64,000 nt of DNA. It comes from VBAS01 sp964444975. Its GTDB lineage: Bacteria; Bacteroidota; Bacteroidia; Chitinophagales; Chitinophagaceae. Every line of letters starts with the position of its first letter. Position 1 is the stretch's first letter. Below are positions 43,110 to 51,955 of this stretch, one piece after another. A model generated the notes under the pieces. It saw nothing but the letters and a program-made list of their open reading frames with translations. It was not told where the DNA came from and ran no database searches. The DNA lies in contig CAYUJD010000002.1 of assembly GCA_964444975.1 (NCBI GenBank), positions 36,915-100,914 on the forward strand. Direction: 5' to 3'. The position numbers and the translations under genes are program-made.

Positions 43110-44768
43110 TTAAACCTGGAAAACACCAGTCTTTAATTCAGGTCTTTCGGGGTTATTGTTTGCCGCAGAAATAGCTTCAGATATTACCATGCGTGTATGC
43201 AGGGGATCAATAATATCATCCAACCACAACCTGGCGGCGGCATAATAAGCTGACGTTTGACTTTCGTACCTGCTGGTAATTTTTTCAAGCAATTTTTGTT
43301 CTTCTTCAGGAGGTATCTGTTTCCCTTTGGCTTTCATTGCATTTACCTGTATTTGCAAAAGCGTTTTAGCAGCCTGGTCACCACCCATCACGGCTATCCG
43401 GGCAGTGGGCCAGGCATAAATAAACCTGGGACCGTAAGCCTTTCCGCACATGGCATAGTTGCCGGCACCATACGAATTGCCGATGATGATAGTAATTTTC
43501 GGCACTACTGAATTGGCAACAGCATTCACCATTTTTGCGCCGTCTTTTATTATGCCTGCCTGCTCGCTGCGTGTGCCTACCATAAAGCCGGTTACATCCT
43601 GCAGAAACACCAGCGGAATTTTTTTCTGATTGCAATTAAGAATAAAACGGGCTGCTTTGTCAGCACTGTCATTGTAAATAACACCGCCCAGTTGCATTTC
43701 GCTTCCACCGCCGTCTGACCGTCCCGGTCTGACGGATTTCCTTGCTTTAACTGCCAGCCGCTGATTTGCTACGATGCCTGTTGCCCACCCGTCAATGCGG
43801 CCATACCCGCAGATAATCGTTTTGCCATAATCTTCTTTAAACTGCTCGAAATCCGAATTATCCACCAGCCTTTCAATTATCTCCAGCATATCATAAGGCT
43901 TGCCATCGCAGGGAATGAAGCCATATATTTCTTCCGGGTTTTTTTTGGGTAAAAAAGGTTCTGTTCTGTCAAAACCTGCTTTATCATTCTTACCCAGCAT
44001 GGAAATCATTCTTTTTATGTGATCCATACATTCCTGCTCTGTTTTGAACTTGTAGTCGGCAATGCCGGAGATTTCAGTATGCGTAGCAGCGCCTCCTAAC
44101 GTTTCGATATCTACCTCCTCACCAATGGCGGCTTTCACCAGGTAAGGCCCTGCCAAAAAGATGGAGCCATTGCCTTCCACCATCAGCGTTTCATCGCTCA
44201 TGATGGGCAGGTAAGCGCCGCCGGCCACGCAGGGGCCCATCACCGCGGCAATCTGCGTTATACCCATGGCGCTCATCCGTGCATTGTTGTAAAAAATTCT
44301 GCCGAAGTGTTCTTTATCGGGAAATATTTCATCCTGCATGGGCAGAAACACACCGGCGCTGTCAACCAGGTAAATGATGGGTAAATGATTTTCCATGGCA
44401 ATCTCCTGCATACGGAGATTTTTTTTGCCCGTGATGGGAAACCACGCTCCGGCTTTCACAGTCTGATCATTAGCCACTATGACACACTGCCTGCCGCTTA
44501 TGTAGCCCACACCGGCCACAGTGCCGCCGGCCGGGCATCCGCCTTCTTCCTTATACATTTCATGGCCGGCAAATGCGCCAATCTCAATAAAGGGCTTTTC
44601 TTTATCAACCAGGTAGCTGATCCTTTCCCGTGCAGTCAGTTTGTTTTTATCTCTTTGTTTTTCGATGGCTTTTTTACCACCGCCTTCATAAATTTTATGC
44701 AGGTGGCGGCGCCTATCGCTCAGCAGCATTTTCATTGCATCTTCATTGCGGTTGAATGAGAGGTTCAT
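43110..44768 (-). CDS. Acyl-CoA carboxylase beta subunit (methylcrotonyl-CoA type)
   Basis: Carboxyltransferase subunit of a biotin-dependent acyl-CoA carboxylase, moving carboxyl from biotin to an acyl-CoA. Both crotonase-like halves are present. The N-half has GGTVAGVGYISGRQCVIVANDQTVKAGAWFP and GPCVAGGAYLP; the C-half has FLQDVTGFMVGTRSEQAGIIKDGAKMVNAVA and GNSYGAGNYAMCGKAY. The KKNLRMQEIA and QDE patterns point to methylcrotonyl-CoA (leucine breakdown) rather than propionyl-CoA. The alpha/biotin subunit is not adjacent. Residues 345-353 are encoded by a palindromic insert. Its 552 residues are slightly longer than usual. Confidence 0.9.
   Translation of the reverse strand: MNLSFNRNEDAMKMLLSDRRRHLHKIYEGGGKKAIEKQRDKNKLTARERISYLVDKEKPFIEIGAFAGHEMYKEEGGCPAGGTVAGVGYISGRQCVIVANDQTVKAGAWFPITGKKNLRMQEIAMENHLPIIYLVDSAGVFLPMQDEIFPDKEHFGRIFYNNARMSAMGITQIAAVMGPCVAGGAYLPIMSDETLMVEGNGSIFLAGPYLVKAAIGEEVDIETLGGAATHTEISGIADYKFKTEQECMDHIKRMISMLGKNDKAGFDRTEPFLPKKNPEEIYGFIPCDGKPYDMLEIIERLVDNSDFEQFKEDYGKTIICGYGRIDGWATGIVANQRLAVKARKSVRPGRSDGGGSEMQLGGVIYNDSADKAARFILNCNQKKIPLVFLQDVTGFMVGTRSEQAGIIKDGAKMVNAVANSVVPKITIIIGNSYGAGNYAMCGKAYGPRFIYAWPTARIAVMGGDQAAKTLLQIQVNAMKAKGKQIPPEEEQKLLEKITSRYESQTSAYYAAARLWLDDIIDPLHTRMVISEAISAANNNPERPELKTGVFQV
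43711..43735. repeat. In-frame palindromic insert inside the carboxylase gene
   Basis: A 25-bp imperfect palindrome (11-bp arms with one T-T mismatch, 3-nt loop) encodes residues 345-353 (SVRPGRSDG). In homologues I recall, this spot runs directly from a lysine-rich stretch into GEMQ. It therefore looks like a mobile palindrome that landed in frame in a surface loop. Confidence 0.6.
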
Positions 44769-44788
44769 GTGCAGACCCGGTTATTAGG

Positions 44789-44796
44789 CAAATATA
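44789..44796 (-). promoter_or_regulatory. -7 element TATATTTG for the carboxylase gene
   Basis: Perfect minus-strand TAnnTTTG, 21 bp before the start codon. Confidence 0.6.
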
Positions 44797-44894
44797 AATT
44801 AGAATCGGTTGAGGGCTGCCACTGATAAAAATCATTTCCCCTGCAAACAGGACTACTGATAATTCAAATGGCAAATGTGTAGTTTAGTAAATCC

Positions 44895-46559
44895 ATGCTT
44901 ACATCATTTGATATATGGCAAGCGCTGGCCGGGGTGGCTGTGTTTCTGCTGGGCATCCGTTTTCTGGAAGAATCGCTGCAGCAGCTTGCAGGAAGAAAAT
45001 TTAAATTGTTTTTAAAAAAACAAACTTCCAACAAGCTAAAGGCAATCGGCGGGGGAGCAATTGTGACCGGGGTGCTGCAAAGCAGCTCGCTGGTGAGCCT
45101 GATGGTGCTGGCATTTGTGGGCGCCGGCATCATCAGCATGCAAAATGCGCTGGCTGTAATTCTTGGCGCCAACCTGGGCACCACACTGGATAGCTGGATA
45201 GTGGCGCTGGTGGGATTTAAAGTCAATATTGAAAAAATTGCGCTGCCTGTAGCGGGCATTGCCGGTCTTGGCTTTGCTGTATTCAACAGGCAGGGTGCGT
45301 GGTACAACTGGAGCCGCTTTTTTCTTGGCTTCAGCTTTTTATTTGTGGGGCTTGGCTACATGAAATCGGGTATTGAAGGGCTGGTGCAGCAGGTGGATCT
45401 GCAGCAGTATCAACAATCGCCTGTCATAATTTTTTTCTTCATCGGTTTTATCATTACCACACTTATTCAAAGCAGTTCGGCCACCATTGCCATCACGCTA
45501 AGCGCCTTGAATGCCGGCGCCATCAATCTATTTGACTCCACAGCTATCATCCTCGGGTCTGAGATCGGCACCACCATCAAGCTTTTTGTTGCCAGCATTA
45601 AAGGCACATCAGCCAAACGCAGGGTGGCATTAGGAAATTTTTTATTCAACAGCATCAATGTCACGCTGGTGCTTATTTTTCTTTTGCCTGTCAATCGTTT
45701 TATAACTGATGTAGTGGGTATAAATGATAAACTGATAGCCCTGGTTTTTTTTCAAAGCATGGTGAATGTAATTGGCATCATCCTGTTTTACCCGTTTCTG
45801 AACACTTTTGGCAGTTTTCTTGAAAAAAAGTACCGTTCGGCCGATGAGGAAACCATGTTTATCCATAAGGTGGACGCCAAAGAATCATCCATGGCACTGT
45901 ATGCGTTGGAAGAAGAAACCCGCCATTTTCTTGGCGCCGCCTGTCATTATGTTATAAGCAGTTTTGAGCTGGCTGATAAAAGGGAAAAGGAAATGAAACT
46001 AAGTGAAAAATTTTTAAGCCATGACGTTTATGAAAAATATGACTACATAAAATTTCTATATGGTGAAATTCACAGCTATTATATCCTGCTGCAGAAATCC
46101 ATTAGCGACAAAGATGAAACGGAGAAACTGGACCGGCTGATGTCATCTGTGCGCAATGGCATGTATGCGGCAAAAAGTTTTAAAGACGCTTTGCCCGATA
46201 AAGAACAGCTGCAGAATTCAAGCAACGACATCAAATACGGCTTTTATAAAAAATCCCGGCCCGAAGTGGAAATGTTTTGTGAGAGCATCCAGTTTTTATT
46301 ACTGAATGAAAACCCAAACAAATCAGCGGAGCTGGTTTCAATTTATCAATCAGTTACATCCGGCTATACTGCCACCCTGAAGTATTTGTACCGCGAAAGT
46401 ACCGCCGGCCATGTAAACGAAACAGAAATCTCCACGATGCTGAACTTTAACCGTGAAATTTTTACGGGTTTCAAATCACTTCTCTTTGCTGTAAAAGATT
46501 TCCTGCTCGACAAAGAGCAATCAAGATATTTTGATGAACAACCCGGCTTCATCCGCTGA
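44895..46559 (+). CDS. Na+/phosphate cotransporter with PhoU-like tail
   Basis: A 554-residue inner-membrane protein of the NptA/PNaS family. Two inverted repeats each carry the QSSS signature (GVLQSSSLVSLMVLAFVGAG and LIQSSSATIAITLSALNAG). About nine helices occupy residues 1-310. The rest (FIHKVDAKESSMALYALEEETRHFLG...) is a soluble helical PhoU-like domain. It probably imports phosphate with sodium, or exports it. It is transcribed alone. Confidence 0.9.
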   Translation: MLTSFDIWQALAGVAVFLLGIRFLEESLQQLAGRKFKLFLKKQTSNKLKAIGGGAIVTGVLQSSSLVSLMVLAFVGAGIISMQNALAVILGANLGTTLDSWIVALVGFKVNIEKIALPVAGIAGLGFAVFNRQGAWYNWSRFFLGFSFLFVGLGYMKSGIEGLVQQVDLQQYQQSPVIIFFFIGFIITTLIQSSSATIAITLSALNAGAINLFDSTAIILGSEIGTTIKLFVASIKGTSAKRRVALGNFLFNSINVTLVLIFLLPVNRFITDVVGINDKLIALVFFQSMVNVIGIILFYPFLNTFGSFLEKKYRSADEETMFIHKVDAKESSMALYALEEETRHFLGAACHYVISSFELADKREKEMKLSEKFLSHDVYEKYDYIKFLYGEIHSYYILLQKSISDKDETEKLDRLMSSVRNGMYAAKSFKDALPDKEQLQNSSNDIKYGFYKKSRPEVEMFCESIQFLLLNENPNKSAELVSIYQSVTSGYTATLKYLYRESTAGHVNETEISTMLNFNREIFTGFKSLLFAVKDFLLDKEQSRYFDEQPGFIR

Positions 46560-46617
46560 TTGTAACCCATTGTAACAAACCGCTAAACTAAAAATAAAAC
46601 AGGACCCCCTCCCGATT

Positions 46618-47628
46618 TCATTTCATCCTTGTGTTGATCAATTCATCCTTTCCCAATCTTTTTTCCGGGGGAATAAATTTCAGCCCGAATAATGAATAGA
46701 TTTCTTCCTCAGTGCTGCCGGCCAGCCGCCTGCCGGTTTTTTCATCAAAAACGCCATATTCATTCACCTTCCACCCCTTTTGTTTTGCTATAGTTCGTAG
46801 TTGAATATTATGTTCCTTGCTTCCCGTTAAATACAGCAGGGCAGCACCGAATTCATCATCATGTACGATGCGCACATCCGCTTGTGCCTTGTTTTTTTTC
46901 AGTACTAAACTTACTTTGGTGCTCCCGGATGCAATTACTTTATCCACCTGTGGCAGCATTGTAATTTTCGTGATTATTTTTTTTCGCTGCTTATCATCGG
47001 CCGTTACCAGTATGTCAATATCGCCTACGGTTTCCTTTTTGCGGCGAAGACTGCCTGCCAGCACGCATTGTTTTACGCCGGGTATCATTTTTATTTCACT
47101 TAAAATTTCATTGCCGGTTTTTTCCGCCACTTTCAACGGCATCCGTTGTTTTACCGAATCAAGCTTCAATGCTTTTTTCAGGTTTTCAATTTTTTTTGAA
47201 GCAAAGCCTTTTATTTTTTCCAGCTTTCCTGCTTCCAGCGCCTTTACCAGTTCTTCTTTTGTCTGGATGCCAAACTCATCATGAACCAGCCGCAAGGTGG
47301 CCGGCCCGATGCCTTCCACCTCCAGTAATTCAAGCAGTGCAAATGGCACCTGCCTTTTCAGTTTCTCAAAAGTTTTAATCTTGCCGGTTTTAAGGTACTC
47401 GATAATTTTTTCAGCAATGCTTTCTCCCACGCCTTTCAATTCATCCAGTTTTTTGAAATCGGAAGCTAATACATCCACAGCCTCCCGCATATTGCTGAGT
47501 GTTTTTGAAGCCGTATCATAAGCAATAGCACGGAAGCGTTCATCGGGGCCAAGATAGCGGTAACAATCTGCCATCTGGCGAAAAATGCGGGCCAGGTCTT
47601 TATTATGATTTTGAGCCTGCTGTTCCAT
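46618..47628 (-). CDS. DNA polymerase beta-like PolX core without PHP domain
   Basis: 336 residues. The N-terminal 8-kDa-like HhH region includes LDELKGVGESIAEKIIEYLKTG and LLEVEGIGPATLRLVHDEFG. The palm follows with the nucleotidyltransferase motif GSLRRKKETVGDIDILV (first two aspartates) and the third aspartate in AQADVRIV, then the thumb (LLYLTGSKEHNIQLRTIAKQKGWKVNEYGVF) to the usual EEEIYSLFGLKFIPPEKR. Bacterial PolX normally continues for ~230 residues as a PHP exonuclease, absent here. It is likely a gap-filling repair polymerase without proofreading. The end is a clean stop with no PHP remnant downstream. Confidence 0.87.
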   Translation of the reverse strand: MEQQAQNHNKDLARIFRQMADCYRYLGPDERFRAIAYDTASKTLSNMREAVDVLASDFKKLDELKGVGESIAEKIIEYLKTGKIKTFEKLKRQVPFALLELLEVEGIGPATLRLVHDEFGIQTKEELVKALEAGKLEKIKGFASKKIENLKKALKLDSVKQRMPLKVAEKTGNEILSEIKMIPGVKQCVLAGSLRRKKETVGDIDILVTADDKQRKKIITKITMLPQVDKVIASGSTKVSLVLKKNKAQADVRIVHDDEFGAALLYLTGSKEHNIQLRTIAKQKGWKVNEYGVFDEKTGRRLAGSTEEEIYSLFGLKFIPPEKRLGKDELINTRMK

Positions 47629-47671
47629 GGTTGTCCAATGCTCAATTTACTCCGGTTGATTATTTTTTATG

Positions 47672-47692
47672 ATGATTGCTATCAGCAATCAT
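47672..47692. promoter_or_regulatory. 21-bp perfect palindrome with TGA-N6-TCA core
   Basis: ATGATTGCT-ATC-AGCAATCAT (9-bp arms, 3-nt centre) lies between polX and the tRNA. It contains TGATTGCTATCA, the same TGA-N6-TCA arrangement found at the 48-61 kb promoters, but without a convincing -7 element at the matching distance. Confidence 0.45.
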
Positions 47693-47755
47693 GGTTTGTT
47701 TTATCAGGATAAAATTTTACAGTTAGCGGTTATCATTTTACATTTGCAGCCCTAC

Positions 47756-47839
47756 GCCCAGATGGCGGAACTGGTAGACGCGTCAGACTCAAAATCTGGT
47801 GTCCGCAAGGATGTGCAGGTTCGATTCCTGTTCTGGGCA
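47756..47839 (+). tRNA. tRNA-Leu (anticodon CAA)
   Basis: 84 nt with a class II fold. Acceptor arms are GCCCAGA (47756-47762) and TCTGGGC (47832-47838), followed by discriminator A. The anticodon stem CAGA/TCTG encloses loop CTCAAAA, so the anticodon is CAA. The long variable arm lies before the T-arm GCAGGTTCGATTCCTGT. CCA is not encoded and must be added. Confidence 0.93.
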
Positions 47840-47842
47840 CTA

Positions 47843-47916
47843 AAAATGTGTCCCGATTCAATCGGGATTCTGAGCACTAAAGAAGTGCCCCGATTCTATC
47901 GGTGTTCCGGGCACTA
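47843..47916. repeat. Two tandem 37-bp copies of the tRNA 3' end
   Basis: The tRNA's own 3' portion (47806-47842) is followed by two degenerate 37-bp units, 47843-47879 and 47880-47916. Each ends in a copy of TTCTGGGCACTA (47831, 47868, 47905: exact 37-bp steps). Each copy contains a CCGATT hairpin resembling a T-arm (TCCCGAT/ATCGGGA at 47851-47867). The two downstream units differ at 8 of 37 positions. Confidence 0.75.
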
Positions 47917-47952
47917 TCTTTTTGCAAGGCAATCCATTCCCAGGATTGCCTT
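47884..47952 (+). terminator. Terminator-like hairpins after the tRNA
   Basis: AGTGCCC (47884-47890) pairs with GGGCACT (47909-47915), followed by ATCTTTTT. A second perfect 10-bp hairpin (AAGGCAATCC, 47926-47935, with 47943-47952) follows. Together they should end the tRNA transcript. The stretch from 47953 to 48023 shows nothing else. Confidence 0.55.
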
Positions 47953-48023
47953 ACTTGTTTTAAAAAACAATATGCCCTGCATTTAACCAACTGAGCATCG
48001 CTAACCATCGTCATACGGCTGCC

Positions 48024-48035
48024 TGACAAACATCA
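48024..48035 (+). promoter_or_regulatory. Candidate Crp/Fnr-type operator for the kinase gene
   Basis: TGACAAACATCA (TGA-N6-TCA), centre 48029.5. A -7-like CAAGTTTA ends at 48066, 36.5 bp from the centre, the same spacing as at five other promoters in this region. This suggests autoregulation of the two-component module. Confidence 0.5.
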
Positions 48036-48096
48036 TGTCTTTTCTCATTTCATATTAGCAAGTTTAGCCGGTGCATGTTTACAATTTTGCTGCCGG

Positions 48097-50094
48097 ATGA
48101 ATACCGCTTCTTTAAAAACAATTTCAGGACTTGAAAAACAGTTTCTTGCCGCCCTTTGCGACGAGGCCAACGGTTTTTTTGCTGTAATTGAAAAGGATTC
48201 CAGGCAATTTGTATTTGTAAACCGGAAAGGGGCTTCGCTTTTTGAATTTGAAGTACCCGGCGATATGATTGGCATCTATGCCGGCGACCTTTTGCGATTT
48301 TCTTACCCGCAGCAGCAAACAGAAGCAGCGCTGAATATTTTATTTGAAAAAGGTTGCTTTGAAACAGAACTGGAATACAAAACAAAATCCGGAAAGGTTT
48401 TTTGGGGAAAGGCATTTTTGAAATCCGTAATCATTGAAAACAGGGACTACTATTTTCTGCAAATAGAAAAAATTGACAGGGCCCGCCAGGCAGAAGAAAA
48501 GCTGCAACGGGAAAAACAAAAGTTTGGCGCATTACTGGGATATGCCTCTATGGGAGTGTTAATTGTAAACGTGCATGGCAATATCGTACTGGCCAATCCT
48601 TTTGCCCATGAACTATTTGGCTACCTGCCCGGCGAACTGACAGGACATAAACTGGATATTTTAATTCCTGAACGTTTTCGTGAAAAACATGCACAGTATC
48701 ACCAGGCTTATTTTGCTGACCCGCAAAACAGGCCGCTGGGCACAGGCATAGACTTATTTGCACTGAAAAAAGACGGCACCGAATTCGCTGCAGAAATAAG
48801 CCTGGGCTCTTATAAAACCGAAGACGGTTTATTTGTAATTGCATTTATTACCGACATCACAATCCGCAAGGCTGCAGAAGAAAGAATAAAAAAAATGAAT
48901 GCCGGGCTCGAGCAGATTGTGAAAGAAAGAACAGAAGCCCTGGCCAGCGCCGTGGTAAAACTGGAAAAGCAGGTAAAGGAAACGGAAGATGCGGAAGTGG
49001 AATTAAAAAAAGTGCAGCAGCTGTTTCTGCAGCTTCTGCGAAACTACCCGGATGGCGCCATCAGCATTATTGATAAAAATTACAATTTTGTTTATACCGG
49101 AGGCGAACTGCACACCCGGCTGCAGGCCGACCCGGCTGAACTTATCGGCTGCAGAATTTATCCCCGTTTTCCCGAACCCTTGCGGCAAATCATCATGGAA
49201 AGGCTGGCAGAAGTTTTTGAAAATAAAAAAATCATTTCTGATTTTGAACTGCCTTACCCGCTGGCCGGCAACTACTATGTGATGGACGCATTTCCCCTGC
49301 TCGAAAATGACGGCACCGTAAATAAAACCGGTGTTATTATCAGGAATATATCGGAGATGAAAAAAGCCGAAGAGAACCTGCGGTCTGCACTGCGGAAAGA
49401 GCGGGAGCTTGGCGAGCTGAAATCCCGGTTTGTTTCCATGGCATCCCATGAATTTCGTACACCACTCAGCACCGTATTGTCTTCCGTTTACCTGCTGGAA
49501 AAATATGTGACGACGGAAGAGCAGCCGAAACGCCAAAAGCATATCCGGCGGATAGCAAGCTCTGTCACGATGCTTACCGATATTCTAAACGACTTTCTGA
49601 GTGTTGGAAAAATTGAAGAAGGAAAAATCAGTGTGAAAACTGCCACATTTAACATCCATGAACTTATTACGGGCATTACCGGTGAAATGACAGAAATGCT
49701 TAAAAAGGAGCAGCGGTTTCTTTTTACACATAGGGGTAATGAATTTATCACTTCCGACCCTTCGCTGATGAAACACATCGTGATGAACCTGTTGTCGAAT
49801 GCTATAAAATTTTCCAATGAAAATTCAAAGATTGAAATAATAACTGAAAATAATGCAACCGGGCTTTTGCTTTCGGTGAAAGACCATGGAATCGGCATTG
49901 CAAAAGAAGACCAGGCGCATTTGTTTGAACGGTTTTTCCGCGGCAGAAATGTAAGTAATATACAGGGCACGGGGCTGGGGCTGCACCTGGTGTCAAGGTA
50001 TGCTGAATTGCTGCAAGGCACAGTGGAATGCCACAGTGAGCTGGAGAAAGGTACCGAATTCATCATCCGGTTTCAGTGGTGCAAAGACCATTAA
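48097..50094 (+). CDS. Triple-PAS sensor histidine kinase, soluble
   Basis: A 665-residue cytoplasmic kinase with no membrane helix. PAS-like domains lie at about 15-125, 140-255 and 310-420, with a coiled coil at 258-310 between the second and third. HisKA has phospho-acceptor His451 in MASHEFRTPLS. The HATPase domain carries the N box (MNLLSNAIKFS), G1 (DHGIGI) and G2 (GTGLGLHLV). Internal PAS domains suggest sensing of redox, oxygen or a metabolite; no haem-type FixL signature was confirmed. The response regulator starts 36 bp downstream, so the pair forms an operon. Confidence 0.93.
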   Translation: MNTASLKTISGLEKQFLAALCDEANGFFAVIEKDSRQFVFVNRKGASLFEFEVPGDMIGIYAGDLLRFSYPQQQTEAALNILFEKGCFETELEYKTKSGKVFWGKAFLKSVIIENRDYYFLQIEKIDRARQAEEKLQREKQKFGALLGYASMGVLIVNVHGNIVLANPFAHELFGYLPGELTGHKLDILIPERFREKHAQYHQAYFADPQNRPLGTGIDLFALKKDGTEFAAEISLGSYKTEDGLFVIAFITDITIRKAAEERIKKMNAGLEQIVKERTEALASAVVKLEKQVKETEDAEVELKKVQQLFLQLLRNYPDGAISIIDKNYNFVYTGGELHTRLQADPAELIGCRIYPRFPEPLRQIIMERLAEVFENKKIISDFELPYPLAGNYYVMDAFPLLENDGTVNKTGVIIRNISEMKKAEENLRSALRKERELGELKSRFVSMASHEFRTPLSTVLSSVYLLEKYVTTEEQPKRQKHIRRIASSVTMLTDILNDFLSVGKIEEGKISVKTATFNIHELITGITGEMTEMLKKEQRFLFTHRGNEFITSDPSLMKHIVMNLLSNAIKFSNENSKIEIITENNATGLLLSVKDHGIGIAKEDQAHLFERFFRGRNVSNIQGTGLGLHLVSRYAELLQGTVECHSELEKGTEFIIRFQWCKDH

Positions 50095-50130
50095 AAATTT
50101 TTTTAAGTTCAATTCAAAAACTTTATACCG

Positions 50131-51189
50131 ATGAAAAAAATTCTTTTGATTGAAGATAATGAAGAGATAAGGGAAAACACCGCCGAAATACTGGAGCTGG
50201 CAGCCTACAAAGTGTTTACTGCGGAAGACGGGAAGGTGGGAGTGGAAATAGCCCTGAAGGAAAAACCCGATTTGATTGTATGCGATATCATGATGCCCGT
50301 ACTGGATGGTTACGGGGTATTGCACATGCTGCAAAAAAATCCTGAAACGCAACAAACACCGTTTATTTTTTTAACGGCAAAAACCGAACGCTCTGATATG
50401 CGCAAAGGAATGGAGCTGGGCGCCGACGATTACATTACAAAACCTTTTACAGGCGCCGAACTGCTGAGCACTATTGAAAGCAGGCTACGGAAAAATGAGC
50501 TGATGAAACAGGAAACAGCCGCAGGATTGCAGGGACTTGACCAGCTGCAGAATATCAGCGCAGGCAGGGATGCATTGCAGGAGCTGACAAAAGACCGAAA
50601 TATTAACCGGTACAAAAAAAAGCAGTTCATCTACCTTGAAGGCAACCGGCCGGCCCGGCTGTATTTTATACAAAAAGGCAAAGTAAAAACATATATAAGC
50701 AACGAAGAAGGAAAAGACCTTGTTGTGAATCTCTACGGCGAAGGTGATTTTCTCGGTTATACCGCTTTACTTGAAAACACAACTTATAAAGAAACAGCGG
50801 AAGCCATGGAAGATACCGAGCTGGTTGTAATACCCCGGGAAGAGTTTGATGAACTGCTGAACAACCATCCTGAAGTGGCAAGAAGATTTATCCGGCTGCT
50901 TGCAAAAAATATTACTGAAAAAGAACAGCAATTGCTGGGAATGGCCTATAACTCATTAAGAAAAAAAGTAGCTACAGCCCTTATGACACTTCAGAAAAAA
51001 TACAGCCGGAACGGAGAACAATTTTTTACTATTGATATCAGCCGCGAAAATCTCGCTACAATTGCCGGCACAGCCACCGAATCGCTCATCAGGACACTGA
51101 GTGATTTTAAAACCGAAAAACTGATTGAAATAAGCAATGGCGTCATTACCGTCGTCAATCAAAAAAAACTGGAGAATATGATGAACTGA
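50131..51189 (+). CDS. Response regulator fused to Crp/Fnr-family transcription factor
   Basis: 352 residues. Receiver domain 1-120: acidic pocket E8/D9, phospho-acceptor D52 (VCDIMMP), T82 and K104. A linker to ~145 leads to a cyclic-nucleotide-binding-like barrel (about 150-245: YLEGNRPARLYFIQKGKVKTYI, LYGEGDFLGYTALLE) and a Crp-type helix-turn-helix (about 275-345). The recognition helix TATESLIRTLSDFK has E317 and R321 four residues apart, like E209/R213 of Fnr and E181/R185 of Crp, which read TGA. No Fnr-style cysteine cluster is present, so the signal comes from phosphorylation. It is the likely binder of the TGA-N6-TCA sites nearby. Confidence 0.93.
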   Translation: MKKILLIEDNEEIRENTAEILELAAYKVFTAEDGKVGVEIALKEKPDLIVCDIMMPVLDGYGVLHMLQKNPETQQTPFIFLTAKTERSDMRKGMELGADDYITKPFTGAELLSTIESRLRKNELMKQETAAGLQGLDQLQNISAGRDALQELTKDRNINRYKKKQFIYLEGNRPARLYFIQKGKVKTYISNEEGKDLVVNLYGEGDFLGYTALLENTTYKETAEAMEDTELVVIPREEFDELLNNHPEVARRFIRLLAKNITEKEQQLLGMAYNSLRKKVATALMTLQKKYSRNGEQFFTIDISRENLATIAGTATESLIRTLSDFKTEKLIEISNGVITVVNQKKLENMMN

Positions 51190-51274
51190 TAGCGGGAGAG
51201 GAGATTTGTTTACTTTACAGGTATAAATAAAAGCGCATCGGCCGGTGTACTTTCTTCCTGATTGCAGTAATTGC

Positions 51275-51934
51275 TCACATGGGGCGGAAAGCTGCTGCGC
51301 TTTTCTGGCCAGTCAGCACTTTATTTTTTACCATGTCATTTACTATCAGCTGCCCGTATTCATGCGCCAGCGATGCTGTGGATGCGGGATCGAACGACTC
51401 GGTTTGTACGGAATAAAGAAGCTCCCTGTTTCCCATGTCGTAAAAATTGCTTTCCCAGAAATAGCGGGTGTCTTCCCTGTAATATCCCGGCTCATAAATG
51501 CGGCTGTATATGGTAGAATAATAACCCCACCACCTGCGGTAGTAAATGGTATAAGGAGTATAATACACACGCCCCGGCACATAATACCGCTCTTTTGATT
51601 TATCGAGCAACACAATGGTAATAACGGCATCCACGCCATCGTTTCTGAGTTTACTGATAGCCTCTTCTTCTTTCATGCCTGCAAATGATTTGGGGCCCAG
51701 CTCCCGGAGCGAGGAAACACAGTTGTAGCCCAGTTCTTTCAAATGGATGGCCACCTGGTTTTCCATTTCTTCACGCAACAGCCGGTCATTATCATGAATA
51801 AGACCCACCACCATTATTTTGTTATACTGTTTTGCGCCGGCCGTTTCCGATTTCCAGGAGTGGGTAATGCGGGATGATGTGCAGCCTGTGGCAAGCAGAA
51901 TTACTGAAAGCACTGCTATAAATACCGGTTTCAT
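51275..51934 (-). CDS. DUF4136-like lipoprotein
   Basis: 219 residues with lipobox LATGC (Cys18). The mature part begins SSRITHSWKSE and has alternating conserved blocks (MVVGLIHDNDRLLREEMENQVAIHLKELGYN, DGVDAVITIVLLDKSKE) as in Bacteroidota DUF4136-like envelope proteins. A Tyr/Trp/Arg-rich middle (YTPYTIYYRRWWGYY) stands out. Its function is unknown. It converges on the regulator gene and has one of the best operator plus -7 arrangements upstream. Confidence 0.75.
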   Translation of the reverse strand: MKPVFIAVLSVILLATGCTSSRITHSWKSETAGAKQYNKIMVVGLIHDNDRLLREEMENQVAIHLKELGYNCVSSLRELGPKSFAGMKEEEAISKLRNDGVDAVITIVLLDKSKERYYVPGRVYYTPYTIYYRRWWGYYSTIYSRIYEPGYYREDTRYFWESNFYDMGNRELLYSVQTESFDPASTASLAHEYGQLIVNDMVKNKVLTGQKSAAAFRPM

Positions 51935-51955
51935 TGTTTTTAAAATTTTATTGGT

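Noticed and set aside
44823..44834. TGATAAAAATCA as another regulon operator upstream of the Na/Pi transporter or carboxylase genes
   Set aside because: The spacing to -7 elements is off (39.5 bp to the carboxylase element, none for the transporter) and about one such match per 4 kb is expected by chance.
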